The notes under the pieces: model-generated
Told to the model about the DNA's origin: nothing
The model's database searches: none
What the model saw: only the letters and a program-made list of their open reading frames with translations
Position numbers and translations under genes: made by a program
NCBI GenBank assembly: GCA_012519705.1
Contig: JAAYPR010000043.1
Location: forward strand, 1 to 48,568
DNA from: Campylobacteraceae bacterium
GTDB taxonomy: Bacteria; Campylobacterota; Campylobacteria; Campylobacterales; Campylobacteraceae
Reading direction: 5' to 3'
DNA: 48,568 nt
Part shown: positions 1 to 8,953 of the stretch, one piece after another
Layout: every line of letters starts with the position of its first letter
How positions within the stretch are numbered: position 1 is the first letter of the stretch

Positions 1-172
1 ATCGTTTTTAACACTATCATTAAGAGTTCAAATTTTGCTTATTTTATATTTCAATTAAATTTCCACTACAATATCTACGCATTTTTATGAACAAAACTTT
101 TAAAATAAAATTTACTGAGATTTTTAATCGCTTGATGTTCCTTTGTTTTTATATATTTAATCTATTTTTAGA

Positions 173-178
173 TATAAT
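173..178 (+). promoter_or_regulatory. Probable sigma70 -10 box of the solute-binding protein gene
   Basis: TATAAT lies 29 bases before the ATG at 207, in a very AT-rich leader, and a clear AAGGAG ribosome binding site follows at 196-201. I see no convincing -35 box, which is usual for Campylobacter promoters. The rest of bases 1-172 shows no gene. Confidence 0.6.
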
Positions 179-206
179 ACCACTTAATATTTTTTAAGGA
201 GTATTT

Positions 207-1016
207 ATGAAAAAAATGTTTTTCTTATTTTTGGCTCTATGTAGCCTTGTTTTTGGAAAATCTCTTAGTGAGATAAGGAATAGTGGCGTTATAAGAATAG
301 GTGTTCTTACAGAGCATGCTCCCTTCAGTCAACTAAAAGATGGAGTGTTTGAAGGCTTTGAAATCGAGTTTTCCAAAAATATAGCAAAAGGTTTATTTGG
401 AGAAAAGGGTGGCAAAGTAGACTTCATCGCAACAGATATGAATCAAAGGATGGAGTTTTTAGAAAACAACAAAGTTGATTTAGTTGTTGCGATTCTATCA
501 ATAACGGAAGAAAGAGAAAAAAGGATTGATTTTTCTATGCCTTATTTCTCGGTTAACTTAGGTGTTTTAACAAGAAAAAATGATAGTGTTAATAGCATAG
601 CTAGCCTAAGAAGCAAAACCATTCTAGTAGAGGATGGAACCATTGCACAAGATTACCTAAACAAAAATGGATATAATACTACACCGTGCTTTCATTCTGG
701 GGAGTGCTATAAAATGCTTAAAGATGGCAAGGCTGATGCATATGCAAACGATAACATTATAGTTCTTACATATCCTGTTGTCGATAGAACAGTAGAGGTC
801 AATATTAAAAACTTGGGAAATTATGACTTCTTAGGTATAGGTGTTCAAAAAGGCAATAGTGAGCTCCTAGCAGAAGTTAATAATCAACTTATCAGGCTGA
901 GCAAAGAGGGATTTTTCAAAAAAGCATTTGAAGAGACTCTTGATCCTTTTTATAAAGGAACTGCTGAGAGAAAATATTTCCTACTTGATGATATTTATAA
1001 CTCATTTACTAGATAA
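207..1016 (+). CDS. Periplasmic amino-acid-type ABC solute-binding protein
   Basis: This is a type II periplasmic binding protein (SBP_bac_3 family, like PEB1 and CjaA of C. jejuni), which captures a polar amino acid for an ABC importer. It opens with a signal peptide (MKKMFFLFLALCSLVFG). A Cys in the hydrophobic core lacks a good lipobox, so signal peptidase I cleavage is more likely. The first lobe starts IRNSGVIRIGVL, and the ligand-contact pattern is seen in SITEEREKRIDFSMPYF (about residues 97-113). The length of 269 aa is normal. No permease or ATPase gene is adjacent on the right; the left side is cut by the window edge. The ligand cannot be told from sequence. Confidence 0.85.
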   Translation: MKKMFFLFLALCSLVFGKSLSEIRNSGVIRIGVLTEHAPFSQLKDGVFEGFEIEFSKNIAKGLFGEKGGKVDFIATDMNQRMEFLENNKVDLVVAILSITEEREKRIDFSMPYFSVNLGVLTRKNDSVNSIASLRSKTILVEDGTIAQDYLNKNGYNTTPCFHSGECYKMLKDGKADAYANDNIIVLTYPVVDRTVEVNIKNLGNYDFLGIGVQKGNSELLAEVNNQLIRLSKEGFFKKAFEETLDPFYKGTAERKYFLLDDIYNSFTR

Positions 1017-1038
1017 TAAGGGGGCTCCCCTTATTATC
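1012..1038. terminator. Bidirectional hairpin between convergent genes
   Basis: A perfect 12-bp stem (GATAATAAGGGG / CCCCTTATTATC, loop GCT) lies exactly where the binding-protein gene and dnaJ converge. It contains the stop codon of the first gene and reaches into that of dnaJ. T-runs after the stem are weak in both directions. Confidence 0.65.
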
Positions 1039-2137
1039 ATTTAAACCACCCTTTTATCTTATCTAAAAGCTTCTCTTCCATCATTTCATCGCTTTTTATA
1101 CCAAAGCTTTCACCTAACTCTTTTATAAGTTTTTCTTGACTTTCATTTAGCTTTTTAGGCATTTTTATATCAACTATAGCTATGAAATTTCCAGCTCTTT
1201 TAGTTCTGATATTTTCTATCCCTTTACCGCTAAAGACAAACTCTTCCCTATCTTTTGTGCCAACATGGAGTTTTAAATCCATCTCGCCGTTTAAAATAGG
1301 AATTTTGATGGTTGAGCCTAAAAGTGCTTGAGTTATAAAAATAGGAACTTCTAAGTAAACATCATCGCCGTGTCTTTCAAAAATTTCATGATTTTTAACT
1401 GACATCACGACATAGAGGTCGCCGTATTCGCCACTTTTTGAGAGGTTTCCTTTGCCAGCTATTCGTATCCTGATGCCATTATCAACACCTTTTGGTATAT
1501 CAAACTCAAAACTAACTTCCTCTTCTTCATAGCTAGAGCCCCTACAAGTTTCGCATTTTTCCTCTATTATCTCGCCCCCTCCAGCACAATACGGACAAGT
1601 TTGCACAAAACTCATAAAACCTTGTCTTTGACTTATCTGCCCTCTCCCACCACAGTGTGAGCAGGTTTTTTTAGTCCCGCCTGTGCCATCACAAGTAGAA
1701 CATGGTTTTTTGATTTTATATTTTAGCTCTTTTTTAACCCCATTTACAGCGTCCATAAACTCTATCACAACGCCCGTTTCAACATCTAGTGGATAGTTGT
1801 CAAGGTTTCTTCTCTGCCTTCTAGCTCCACCGCCAAATCCACCACCAAAAAATGAGCTAAATATATCTCCTAAATCGATATCTTCAAACCCGCCAAATCC
1901 ACCGCCGCCGTTTAGTCCAGCTTTGCCGTATCTATCATACATAGCTCTTTTTTCTTTATCACTTAAGCACTGGTAAGCTTCGTTTATCTCTTTAAATTTC
2001 TGCTCAGCTTCTTCGTCGCCTTGGTTTCTGTCTGGGTGGTATTTAAGAGCAAGTTTTCTATAAGCTTTTTTTATCGTATCTGCGTCCGCAGTTCTTTCTA
2101 CGCCTAAAATTTCGTAATAACTAATCTCAACTGCCAA
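1037..2137 (-). CDS. dnaJ: Chaperone protein DnaJ (Hsp40)
   Basis: This is the J-domain co-chaperone that stimulates DnaK ATPase and delivers unfolded clients. The N-terminal J domain (about 1-72) carries the HPD signature in KYHPDRN. A Gly/Phe-rich linker follows (about 75-105), then a zinc-binding region with four cysteine pairs ([32 protein letters not shown]; the last departs slightly from CxxCxGxG). The C-terminal substrate-binding domains end the protein. At 366 aa it is of normal length. The start is TTG, supported by AGGAAAGG upstream. It is divergent from racR, as in C. jejuni (Cj1260c/Cj1261). Confidence 0.96.
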   Translation of the reverse strand: MAVEISYYEILGVERTADADTIKKAYRKLALKYHPDRNQGDEEAEQKFKEINEAYQCLSDKEKRAMYDRYGKAGLNGGGGFGGFEDIDLGDIFSSFFGGGFGGGARRQRRNLDNYPLDVETGVVIEFMDAVNGVKKELKYKIKKPCSTCDGTGGTKKTCSHCGGRGQISQRQGFMSFVQTCPYCAGGGEIIEEKCETCRGSSYEEEEVSFEFDIPKGVDNGIRIRIAGKGNLSKSGEYGDLYVVMSVKNHEIFERHGDDVYLEVPIFITQALLGSTIKIPILNGEMDLKLHVGTKDREEFVFSGKGIENIRTKRAGNFIAIVDIKMPKKLNESQEKLIKELGESFGIKSDEMMEEKLLDKIKGWFK

Positions 2138-2220
2138 ATTTAACCTTTCCTAAATTTTATATTAATTCGTGATTTTACCAAAAAATACTAAAGCATTGAT
2201 AAATCTTTAGAAAGTTAAGG

Positions 2221-2226
2221 TATAAT
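2221..2226 (+). promoter_or_regulatory. Probable -10 box of racRS
   Basis: TATAAT sits 28 bases before the racR ATG, with an AAAGGA ribosome binding site at 2242-2247. It lies in the 117-bp divergent gap between dnaJ and racR. Confidence 0.6.
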
Positions 2227-2254
2227 GAAGCCTAAAAAATGAAAGGATTTATAA

Positions 2255-2926
2255 ATGATAAATGTTTTAATGATAGAAGATGATACAGAGTTTGCGGAAA
2301 TTCTCTCTGAGTATCTATCTCAGTTTAACATCCATATAACAAACTACGAAGACCCATACTTAGGACTAAGTGCTGGGATTAAAAACTACGATTTAGTTAT
2401 ACTTGACTTAACTCTTCCAGGGCTTGATGGGCTTGAGGTTTGTAAAGAGATAAGAGAGAAGTATGACATTCCTATCATCATAAGCTCAGCTAGAAGCGAT
2501 GTTAGCGATAGAGTTGTTGGACTTCAAATCGGAGCTGATGACTACCTACCAAAGCCTTACGATCCAAAAGAGATGCACGCTAGAATCATGAGTCTTATAA
2601 GAAGATACAAAAAAACAGCTCAAACTGAAGAAGAAGAGGTAGATAGTGCATTTAGAGTGGATGCTAGAAGACATGAAATTTACTTCCACGGTGAGCCTTT
2701 AACTCTAACTCCTGCTGAGTATGAAATTCTCGACTATCTTATCCAGCAACACAGCTTTTCAGTCTCAAGAGAGCAGCTTGTTTACCACTGTAAAAGCTTA
2801 AAAGATAAAAACTCAAAAAGCTTGGATGTTATCATCGGAAGACTTAGAGCAAAAATAGGTGATAACTCAAAAAATCCTACTCATATCTTTTCAGTTCGTG
2901 GAATAGGATATAAGTTACTAGGATGA
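2255..2926 (+). CDS. racR: Two-component response regulator RacR (OmpR family)
   Basis: This is an OmpR/PhoB-type DNA-binding regulator. The receiver domain (about 1-118) has the acidic pocket E8/D9/D10, the phosphoacceptor D51 in VILDLTLPG, and K100 in LPKPYD. A winged-helix output domain follows (about 130-223), ending in FSVRGIGYKLLG. The name rests on context: dnaJ, a response regulator, a histidine kinase and recR occur in this order in C. jejuni (Cj1260c-Cj1263), where RacRS affects growth temperature response, chick colonisation and anaerobic respiration control. The gene overlaps racS by 4 bases (ATGA), so the two are translated together. Confidence 0.9.
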   Translation: MINVLMIEDDTEFAEILSEYLSQFNIHITNYEDPYLGLSAGIKNYDLVILDLTLPGLDGLEVCKEIREKYDIPIIISSARSDVSDRVVGLQIGADDYLPKPYDPKEMHARIMSLIRRYKKTAQTEEEEVDSAFRVDARRHEIYFHGEPLTLTPAEYEILDYLIQQHSFSVSREQLVYHCKSLKDKNSKSLDVIIGRLRAKIGDNSKNPTHIFSVRGIGYKLLG

Positions 2927-4215
2927 GATACTCACTAAATACTAAAATAAGCGTTGTTTTCGCTATCGCTTTTGGTTTGGTTTGTCTGCTGTTTTTGACA
3001 TTTGGCAAAATTCAAATAAACCAAGCTCTTGATAGGATGACTTTTTCACAAGTAAACTCTATAAATTATCTTTTAAATTTATATGAAAAAGCTACTCCTC
3101 CAACAGACATAGAGGAGTATTTTCAAAACTTCGGACTAGTCATCGCTAAAGATAAAAACCTAGTTTCAAACGTCTTAACAAGCGGAGATGTGGTCTTTAC
3201 CCAAACAACTCCGCTTGGGGAGCTAACTTCTCTAAAGTATCAAAACACTCTGTTTTTACATATAGAAAACCCAGCTTTTAACGTCACTTTTGAAAGCTTA
3301 GGTTCTAGAAATTTAAACGACCCTTTATGGCTTGGGTTTTTTATAACCATCATTTTGCTTGGCTCTTTATACTACTCAGTTTTAAAAAGCCTTGCGCCAC
3401 TAAAAACTCTAAATAGCAATATCCAAAAATTTGCCGCTGGGAATTTAGAAATGCCTTCTTTAAAAGTAGAGGGAAATGATGAGATAGCCGAAGTTGCAAA
3501 AGAGTTTGACAAAGCAGTTTTAAAGATAGATGAGCTAGTTCGCTCTCGCCAGCTTTTTTTAAGAACTATAATGCATGAGTTAAAAACTCCTATTGGAAAG
3601 GGTAGAATCGTTGCTGAGATGATACAAAGCGAGACTCAAAAAGCTCGTCTTATAAACATCTTTGAAAGACTTGAAATTCTCATAAATGAGTTTGCTAAAA
3701 TCGAGCAACTCCTCTCTCGCTCTTATTCTATAAACTATCAAGAGTATCATTTTAGCCTTATAGTTGAGCAAGCAAAAGATTTGATGATGCTGGATGACTG
3801 GGATAAAAAAGTTGAGATTGAATACATCGACGACCCTGTTATAAATGTTGATTTTCAGATGTTTTCACTAGCGATTAAAAACCTGATAGACAACGCTTTG
3901 AAATACTCAAGCGACAACAGAGTAAAAATCACCTCATCAAGTGAACAAATCACTGTCTCAAACAAAGGAAAAGCCCTTCCTATGTCGATAGACCACTACA
4001 AGCAAGCTTTTGTTAGAGATAGAGGTGAGACAAAGTCAGGAATGGGACTAGGACTTTATATCATAGATAAAATTTGCTCTATGCATAAATTCCACCTAGA
4101 CTACAACTACTGCCAAGATACTCACAACTTTTATATTGTCTTTAAAGAAAACCAAACTAGTTGTGCTCTGCCTAAAAAAAGAGGCTCTATAAGAGCAAAG
4201 AGAAACTCTCAATGA
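2923..4215 (+). CDS. racS: Sensor histidine kinase RacS
   Basis: This is the membrane partner of RacR. A first TM helix lies near residues 9-28, a periplasmic sensor loop of about 110 residues follows, and a second TM helix lies near 137-153. After a HAMP-like linker comes the dimerisation helix with the phosphoacceptor His in MHELKTPIGKGR. The HATPase domain shows the N box (NLIDNALKYS) and G box (GMGLGLYIIDK). The C-terminus ends in a basic tail. It overlaps racR by 4 bases and is followed 13 bases later by the preferred recR start. The signal sensed is not evident from sequence. Confidence 0.9.
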   Translation: MRYSLNTKISVVFAIAFGLVCLLFLTFGKIQINQALDRMTFSQVNSINYLLNLYEKATPPTDIEEYFQNFGLVIAKDKNLVSNVLTSGDVVFTQTTPLGELTSLKYQNTLFLHIENPAFNVTFESLGSRNLNDPLWLGFFITIILLGSLYYSVLKSLAPLKTLNSNIQKFAAGNLEMPSLKVEGNDEIAEVAKEFDKAVLKIDELVRSRQLFLRTIMHELKTPIGKGRIVAEMIQSETQKARLINIFERLEILINEFAKIEQLLSRSYSINYQEYHFSLIVEQAKDLMMLDDWDKKVEIEYIDDPVINVDFQMFSLAIKNLIDNALKYSSDNRVKITSSSEQITVSNKGKALPMSIDHYKQAFVRDRGETKSGMGLGLYIIDKICSMHKFHLDYNYCQDTHNFYIVFKENQTSCALPKKRGSIRAKRNSQ

Positions 4216-4228
4216 AGTGGGTGTTTTA

Positions 4229-4798
4229 GTGAAAGGTATCACTAAATTTGACGAACTCGTGGAGGCTTTTATGAAGCTTCCAGGGGTTGGGAAAAAGTCA
4301 GCTCTTCGCTATGCTTATCATGTAAGTTTAGTTGATCCTTTTAGTGGCTCAAACTTAGCTCACTCCATCGAAGATGCTATTAAATTTATCAAAAGATGCT
4401 CCAAATGCAGAAGCCTTAGTCAAAATGAAATTTGTGATGTTTGTGCTGATAGCGAGAGAGATAGAGAAATGCTTTGTTTAGTCGAGAGTCCAAAAGATGT
4501 TTTGATTATAGAAAAAAGTGGAACTTTTGACGGACTTTACTTTGTGCTTGATGATATAGATGGCGATATTATCGACAAACTTAAAATCAACATCTTAGAA
4601 AATGAAACCAAAGAGATAATTTTCGCCCTAACTCCAGGCATAAATAGCGACGGGATAATGCTCTATATCGAAGATAAACTAAAAGAGATGGATGTTAAAT
4701 TTACCAAAATCGCCCAAGGAATTCCAACTGGTGTAACACTTGATAATATCGACATGCTCTCACTCACAAAAGCACTTGATAATAGGATGAAAATTTAA
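4229..4798 (+). CDS. recR: Recombination mediator protein RecR
   Basis: RecR works with RecO/RecF in loading RecA during gap repair. The N-terminal helix-hairpin-helix is KLPGVGKKSALR. A four-cysteine zinc finger (CSKC...CDVC) and a Toprim domain beginning LCLVESPKDVLII follow. I place the start at GTG 4229, giving MKGITKFDELV, which resembles the family N-terminus. An in-frame GTG at 4217 adds four residues and cannot be excluded. The gene directly follows racS and is probably in its transcript. Confidence 0.93.
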   Translation: MKGITKFDELVEAFMKLPGVGKKSALRYAYHVSLVDPFSGSNLAHSIEDAIKFIKRCSKCRSLSQNEICDVCADSERDREMLCLVESPKDVLIIEKSGTFDGLYFVLDDIDGDIIDKLKINILENETKEIIFALTPGINSDGIMLYIEDKLKEMDVKFTKIAQGIPTGVTLDNIDMLSLTKALDNRMKI

Positions 4799-4801
4799 CT
4801 C

Positions 4802-6013
4802 TTGCCAATAGCACTATTTTTATTTACGATTTTCTTTATCTTTACAAAACCTTTTAACCTTAAATTTGGAACTATTAGTTTTATTGGAGCTGTTTTGGCT
4901 CTACTCTTAGGATATGCTAAATTTAGTGATTTAGCGATGATAACTAACCTTATTAGCGGGGCTATGATAACATTTTTTGCTCTTATAACGCTCTCTTTTA
5001 TCTTTGAGAAAAACAACTCATTTGAGTATTTGGCTATAAAGATTTTCTCTTTTAACAAAACCTCTTTTAGCTTTTTTATCTCTATGCTTATATTTACAGC
5101 GGTTTTAAGCATTGTCTTTGCAAATGATGGGGCGATTTTAGTTATTACACCGCTTTTAATAGTAGTTATAAAAATGAGCAGGCTTGATATAAAAACAGCA
5201 ACCGCCCTACTTCTAAGTGCCTCATTTATGGTGGATGCGGCAAGTTCGTTTTTAATAACATCAAATTTAACAAACATCATAACCGCAAGTTATTTCAACA
5301 TCAGCTATACTAAATTTGCAAAAGAGATGTTTCTGCCAAGTCTTATCTCTGTAGTTTTGTCGATATTTTTCCTATGGCTTTACTTTAAAAAGAGTTTGAA
5401 ATTTGAGTTTAGGCTTGAAAAAGAGGCGAGTTTAAAAGATAAAAGATTTTTTATCATCTCAAATTTAGTTGTTTTTATAGCCCTAGTTTTTTCATTTTTA
5501 GGGGTGGATGTAGTAATTTGTTTTAGTATGGCAGCTGTGATTTTACTCATCTTAGGGAAAAATCTCTACTCTTTTAAAGAGTTTATTTTAGGACTTCCTT
5601 ATCAGATAGTATTGTTTAGTTTTTCTATCTATGTGCTAGTGTTTTCCATGCAAGACACGGCGGATTTGATAGCCAAATTTATAGGTGAGATTTATGAAAT
5701 TTCAAACACTCTAGCCATAGTTTCAACAGCGTTTATAAGTGCTATTTTAAGTTCGCTTTTAAACAACCTTCCTTCTGTTACTTTGATGAACTTATCTTTG
5801 CAGAGCTTAAATATAGAAAGCCTTATTTATGCAAATTTACTTGGTTCAAATTTAGGCACTAAACTTAGCCCACTTGGCTCGCTCGCTACACTTTTATGGC
5901 TTCATATTTTGGAGAAAAACTCTCTTAAGATAAGCATAAGAGAGTTTATGAAATGTGGTTTTGCTATAACTTTTATAGTGCTTTTTTATAGCTCCATCGC
6001 TATAGCTCTATAG
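4802..6013 (+). CDS. ArsB-like arsenite/anion efflux permease
   Basis: This is a polytopic inner-membrane protein of about 403 aa with 10-12 predicted TM helices, in the ArsB/NhaD (ion transporter) superfamily. Two ArsB-type signatures stand out: FANDGAILVITPL (about 110-122), and near the C-terminus the conserved NLGTKLSPLGSLATLLWLH. No arsR or arsC is beside it, so arsenite as substrate is inferred from family only. The start is TTG, 3 bases after the recR stop, with a poor ribosome binding site. The 3' end overlaps the convergent pyk gene by 28 bases. Confidence 0.75.
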   Translation: MPIALFLFTIFFIFTKPFNLKFGTISFIGAVLALLLGYAKFSDLAMITNLISGAMITFFALITLSFIFEKNNSFEYLAIKIFSFNKTSFSFFISMLIFTAVLSIVFANDGAILVITPLLIVVIKMSRLDIKTATALLLSASFMVDAASSFLITSNLTNIITASYFNISYTKFAKEMFLPSLISVVLSIFFLWLYFKKSLKFEFRLEKEASLKDKRFFIISNLVVFIALVFSFLGVDVVICFSMAAVILLILGKNLYSFKEFILGLPYQIVLFSFSIYVLVFSMQDTADLIAKFIGEIYEISNTLAIVSTAFISAILSSLLNNLPSVTLMNLSLQSLNIESLIYANLLGSNLGTKLSPLGSLATLLWLHILEKNSLKISIREFMKCGFAITFIVLFYSSIAIAL

Positions 6014-7434
6014 TAGTTTATCTGATCTTTTTTGATGATTCTTATATAGTTCGTACTTCCTTGTGAGCCCGTTGGGAAACCTGCTGTCATAACATAAGTC
6101 TTTTCTGTATCGATATAGCCATCTTTGTACGCTGAGTTTAATATATCAGCCACAAGCAGTGAAATTGGAGCTATATCTCTAACCATTACCGGCTCTACTC
6201 CCCAAGCAAGAGTTAGGTAGTGAGCTGTTGCTTCGTCGTGAGCGATAGCGTAAATCGTCATCTCAGGTCTGTTTCTAGCCATTTTTATAGCTGACTTTCC
6301 AGAGCCTGTGATTGAAAGAATCGCATCAGCCTGAATATCTTTTGCCAAACTAACTGTACTAAATGCAACCATATCTGTCTCATCGTGTGAGTCAAATCTT
6401 TTGTAGTATGGATACATTTTCTCAACTTCTCTAATGGTATTACACATCGCCTCAACCACCTTGTCAGGATGCTTCCCAACCGCACTCTCTTCACTTAGCA
6501 TTACAACATCAGTTCCATCAATCACCGCGTTTGCCACGTCACTTATCTCAGCTCTTGTTGCTCTTTCGTTTTGAGTCATTGAAAGCATCATCTGAGTTGC
6601 TGTAATGACTGGCTTTGCATGTTCATTTGCTTTTTTGATAATCATTTTCTGGATATTTGGCACTTCATAGTAAGGAACTTCTATCCCTAAGTCCCCTCTT
6701 GCTACCATTATCCCATCGCTTACTTTTATAATCTCATCTATATTTTCAACAGCGTCAAATTTCTCAATCTTTGCAAAAACCCTAGCCTTGCTTCCAAAAC
6801 CCTCTAGTATCCTTTTAACTCTTAAAATATCATCAGCTCTTTGGACAAATGAAACAGCTACAAAATGAACGCCGTTCCTAGCTCCCCACTCTAAATCTCT
6901 CTCATCTTTATCGGTGATAACGTCGATATTTAGCTTAGTGTTTGGGAAATTTACACCCTTGTTTGAAGTTAGTATTCCACTATTTTCAAGTACTGCTTCA
7001 ACTATATCAGCATTTGCACTAACAACTTTTGCTCTTATAGCTCCGTCGCATAGATAGATATACTCGCCCTCTTTCATAAGAGCTAAAATTTCAGGGTGAT
7101 TTATACAAAGTTTATAAGTTTTTTCATCAACTCTCTCACCAATGATTTTTTCTTTCACAAAGACAAGTTTATCGCCAGACCTTAAACTAAACATCTCACT
7201 AAGCTCGCCAACTCTAACCTTTGGACCGCTTATATCTTGGAAAATTCCTATCCTTGTTTTTAGTTTTTCTTCAACTGCTTTGATTTTCTCAAGGTTTTCT
7301 TTATGATACTCGTGAGTTCCGTGGCTAAAGTTCATCCTAAACGCATTTGCCCCAGCTCTAACTAAGCTCTCTATCATAGAGACACTGTCACTTGCTGGCC
7401 CGATAGTTGCTAAAATTTTTGTTCTTTTTTGCAT
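5986..7434 (-). CDS. pyk: Pyruvate kinase
   Basis: It converts PEP and ADP to pyruvate and ATP. The barrel domain begins RTKILATIGPASDS. It shows the substrate/Mg region around VFAKIEKFDAVENIDEII and MVARGDLGIEVP, and the family signature near KPVITATQMM. The C-terminal regulatory domain starts near residue 345. I place the start at ATG 7434 (482 aa), behind an AAGGAG ribosome binding site; the upstream in-frame ATG adds seven unlikely residues. Campylobacter lacks a complete glycolysis, so the enzyme is likely to feed PEP from amino and organic acids into pyruvate. Confidence 0.95.
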   Translation of the reverse strand: MQKRTKILATIGPASDSVSMIESLVRAGANAFRMNFSHGTHEYHKENLEKIKAVEEKLKTRIGIFQDISGPKVRVGELSEMFSLRSGDKLVFVKEKIIGERVDEKTYKLCINHPEILALMKEGEYIYLCDGAIRAKVVSANADIVEAVLENSGILTSNKGVNFPNTKLNIDVITDKDERDLEWGARNGVHFVAVSFVQRADDILRVKRILEGFGSKARVFAKIEKFDAVENIDEIIKVSDGIMVARGDLGIEVPYYEVPNIQKMIIKKANEHAKPVITATQMMLSMTQNERATRAEISDVANAVIDGTDVVMLSEESAVGKHPDKVVEAMCNTIREVEKMYPYYKRFDSHDETDMVAFSTVSLAKDIQADAILSITGSGKSAIKMARNRPEMTIYAIAHDEATAHYLTLAWGVEPVMVRDIAPISLLVADILNSAYKDGYIDTEKTYVMTAGFPTGSQGSTNYIRIIKKDQINYYRAIAMEL

Positions 7435-7488
7435 CTGTGCTCCTTTAAATTTCAAAGAGTATATTAGCTAAAATTTATAACTTTTTGA

Positions 7489-8829
7489 TTACATTAGTTC
7501 AAGTGTACTTTTTTCTTCGTTAAACTCTTTTCCTAAAAACTCACACGCTTTTCTAGCATCATTTAGTGCATTTCTTAGTGAGCTTGTCGCACCTGGACTT
7601 GGAGTCATGTTAAAAATAATGCCTTCTTTTGTATCTATGCTTGCTTCGCCTAATTTTAAAACTTTATTTGTTTTATCTATAACTTGTGGTCTAACTCCGC
7701 CAAAACCTTTAGCATAGTAGATATCTTCAACCTTTAAAGATGGAACTATCTTTCTAGCATCTTTTACAAAAAGCCTTTTATTTATATATGGAACTTCAAA
7801 AAGTATATTTCTTCCAACATAGTTTCTAATATCTTTGTCTTTTAAAAGTCCTAAAAGAACACCTATGGTAATAGTGTCTAAATTTAGTGTTTTTAGATAC
7901 TCTGGAAAGCTTTTTAACCCTCTATATCTCTCAAGTTTTAGCAAAGGAAGAGCTGTTGGACCAAAGCGAGTTTGAAAGCTATAGTTTATATCAGGGTCGC
8001 CGTGAAGTGCGGCAAAAGGAAGCTTTGGGTTTTGAACCATATAAACTTTCCCTTTTAAAACATCTTTTTTTGCAAAGTAAAAACTCCCTGCTATAGCAAG
8101 ACAGGCTAAGTCTTTCCCATGTCCCATTTTATGAGCAAGGTAGAGTGAGTGAGCACCTGCATTTACTACTATAAAATCAGCCGATATAGTTAAGTTTTGA
8201 TTTGTTTTGATAAAAAACCTATCTCCAACTTTTTCTATCTCTAAAACTTCGTTGTTTAGATATAAGTCACAAATTTTATCCTCTTTTTTAGCATTTTCTA
8301 TAAAGCTCACACTCATAGCTCCAAAGTCAGCCGTTGTATAAACACCGCCTTTTGTTCCCATAGCAACGATGTTTTCTTTTCTATCGTTTCCGTTTTTGTC
8401 TAGCACAACATTTGGCTCGATACTTCTTAGAGTCTCTTTATCAAAAAGCTCAAGATAAGGATATAGGGTTACAAATTTCTCAAACCTTTGTTTAATGCTT
8501 TCAACTTCCTCATCCCCAACACCTAAAACCATCTTTTGCATCTCAAAAACAGAGTTGTTTATAAGTCCGTTTTTAACAGCGTAGTTTACAAGCATATCGG
8601 CACTTACTTTAACATCTTTTGCTTTTTCATAAGTGTAGTTTGTCTCGATATCTCCTGAATGGATGGTTTGGGAGTTAGAGGCTGCGTTTGAGTTTAAAAG
8701 AGATGGTGCACTATATTTTTCAACTAAAGCTATCTTTTTTATATCTGTGTATCTTGACAGAGCATAAAAAAGAGCAGTTCCACTTATACTACCTCCAACA
8801 ACCGCAACTTCGTAGTGTTTGTTTGCCAT
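7489..8829 (-). CDS. mqo: Malate:quinone oxidoreductase (FAD-dependent)
   Basis: This is a peripheral membrane flavoprotein that oxidises malate to oxaloacetate and passes electrons to menaquinone. The N-terminal Rossmann motif for FAD is VAVVGGSISGTALFYAL. A second FAD-contact segment (DFIVVNAGAHS) lies mid-protein, and the C-terminal part shows KGFGGVRPQVID. The length of 446 aa fits the Campylobacter type, which is shorter than E. coli Mqo. The AGGAAG ribosome binding site precedes the ATG. It lies 54 bases upstream of pyk on the same strand and is divergent from pycB, whose reaction has the same product. Confidence 0.85.
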   Translation of the reverse strand: MANKHYEVAVVGGSISGTALFYALSRYTDIKKIALVEKYSAPSLLNSNAASNSQTIHSGDIETNYTYEKAKDVKVSADMLVNYAVKNGLINNSVFEMQKMVLGVGDEEVESIKQRFEKFVTLYPYLELFDKETLRSIEPNVVLDKNGNDRKENIVAMGTKGGVYTTADFGAMSVSFIENAKKEDKICDLYLNNEVLEIEKVGDRFFIKTNQNLTISADFIVVNAGAHSLYLAHKMGHGKDLACLAIAGSFYFAKKDVLKGKVYMVQNPKLPFAALHGDPDINYSFQTRFGPTALPLLKLERYRGLKSFPEYLKTLNLDTITIGVLLGLLKDKDIRNYVGRNILFEVPYINKRLFVKDARKIVPSLKVEDIYYAKGFGGVRPQVIDKTNKVLKLGEASIDTKEGIIFNMTPSPGATSSLRNALNDARKACEFLGKEFNEEKSTLELM

Positions 8830-8916
8830 GGCTACTTCCTTTTATATAAGTTGTAATATTGTATCTCAAATAACTATAAATTTGCTTATTTCAGCATTTT
8901 TAATGCTTAGCTTTGG

Positions 8917-8922
8917 TAGAAT
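8917..8922 (+). promoter_or_regulatory. Probable -10 box of pycB
   Basis: TAGAAT lies 31 bases before the pycB ATG, in the 124-bp divergent gap with mqo. A GAAGGG ribosome binding site sits close to the start. Confidence 0.45.
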
Positions 8923-8953
8923 TTAGCAAATTTATACGAAGGGTAAATTTAAA

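Noticed and set aside
207-1016. Lipoprotein assignment for the solute-binding protein
   Set aside because: The Cys within the signal peptide is preceded by Leu (LALC), which does not fit the lipobox, and it lies in the middle of the hydrophobic core.
4795-5280. 161-codon minus-strand ORF antisense to the ArsB-like gene
   Set aside because: The ORF is a mirror of a hydrophobic membrane protein, whose antisense frames are often open; nothing supports it.
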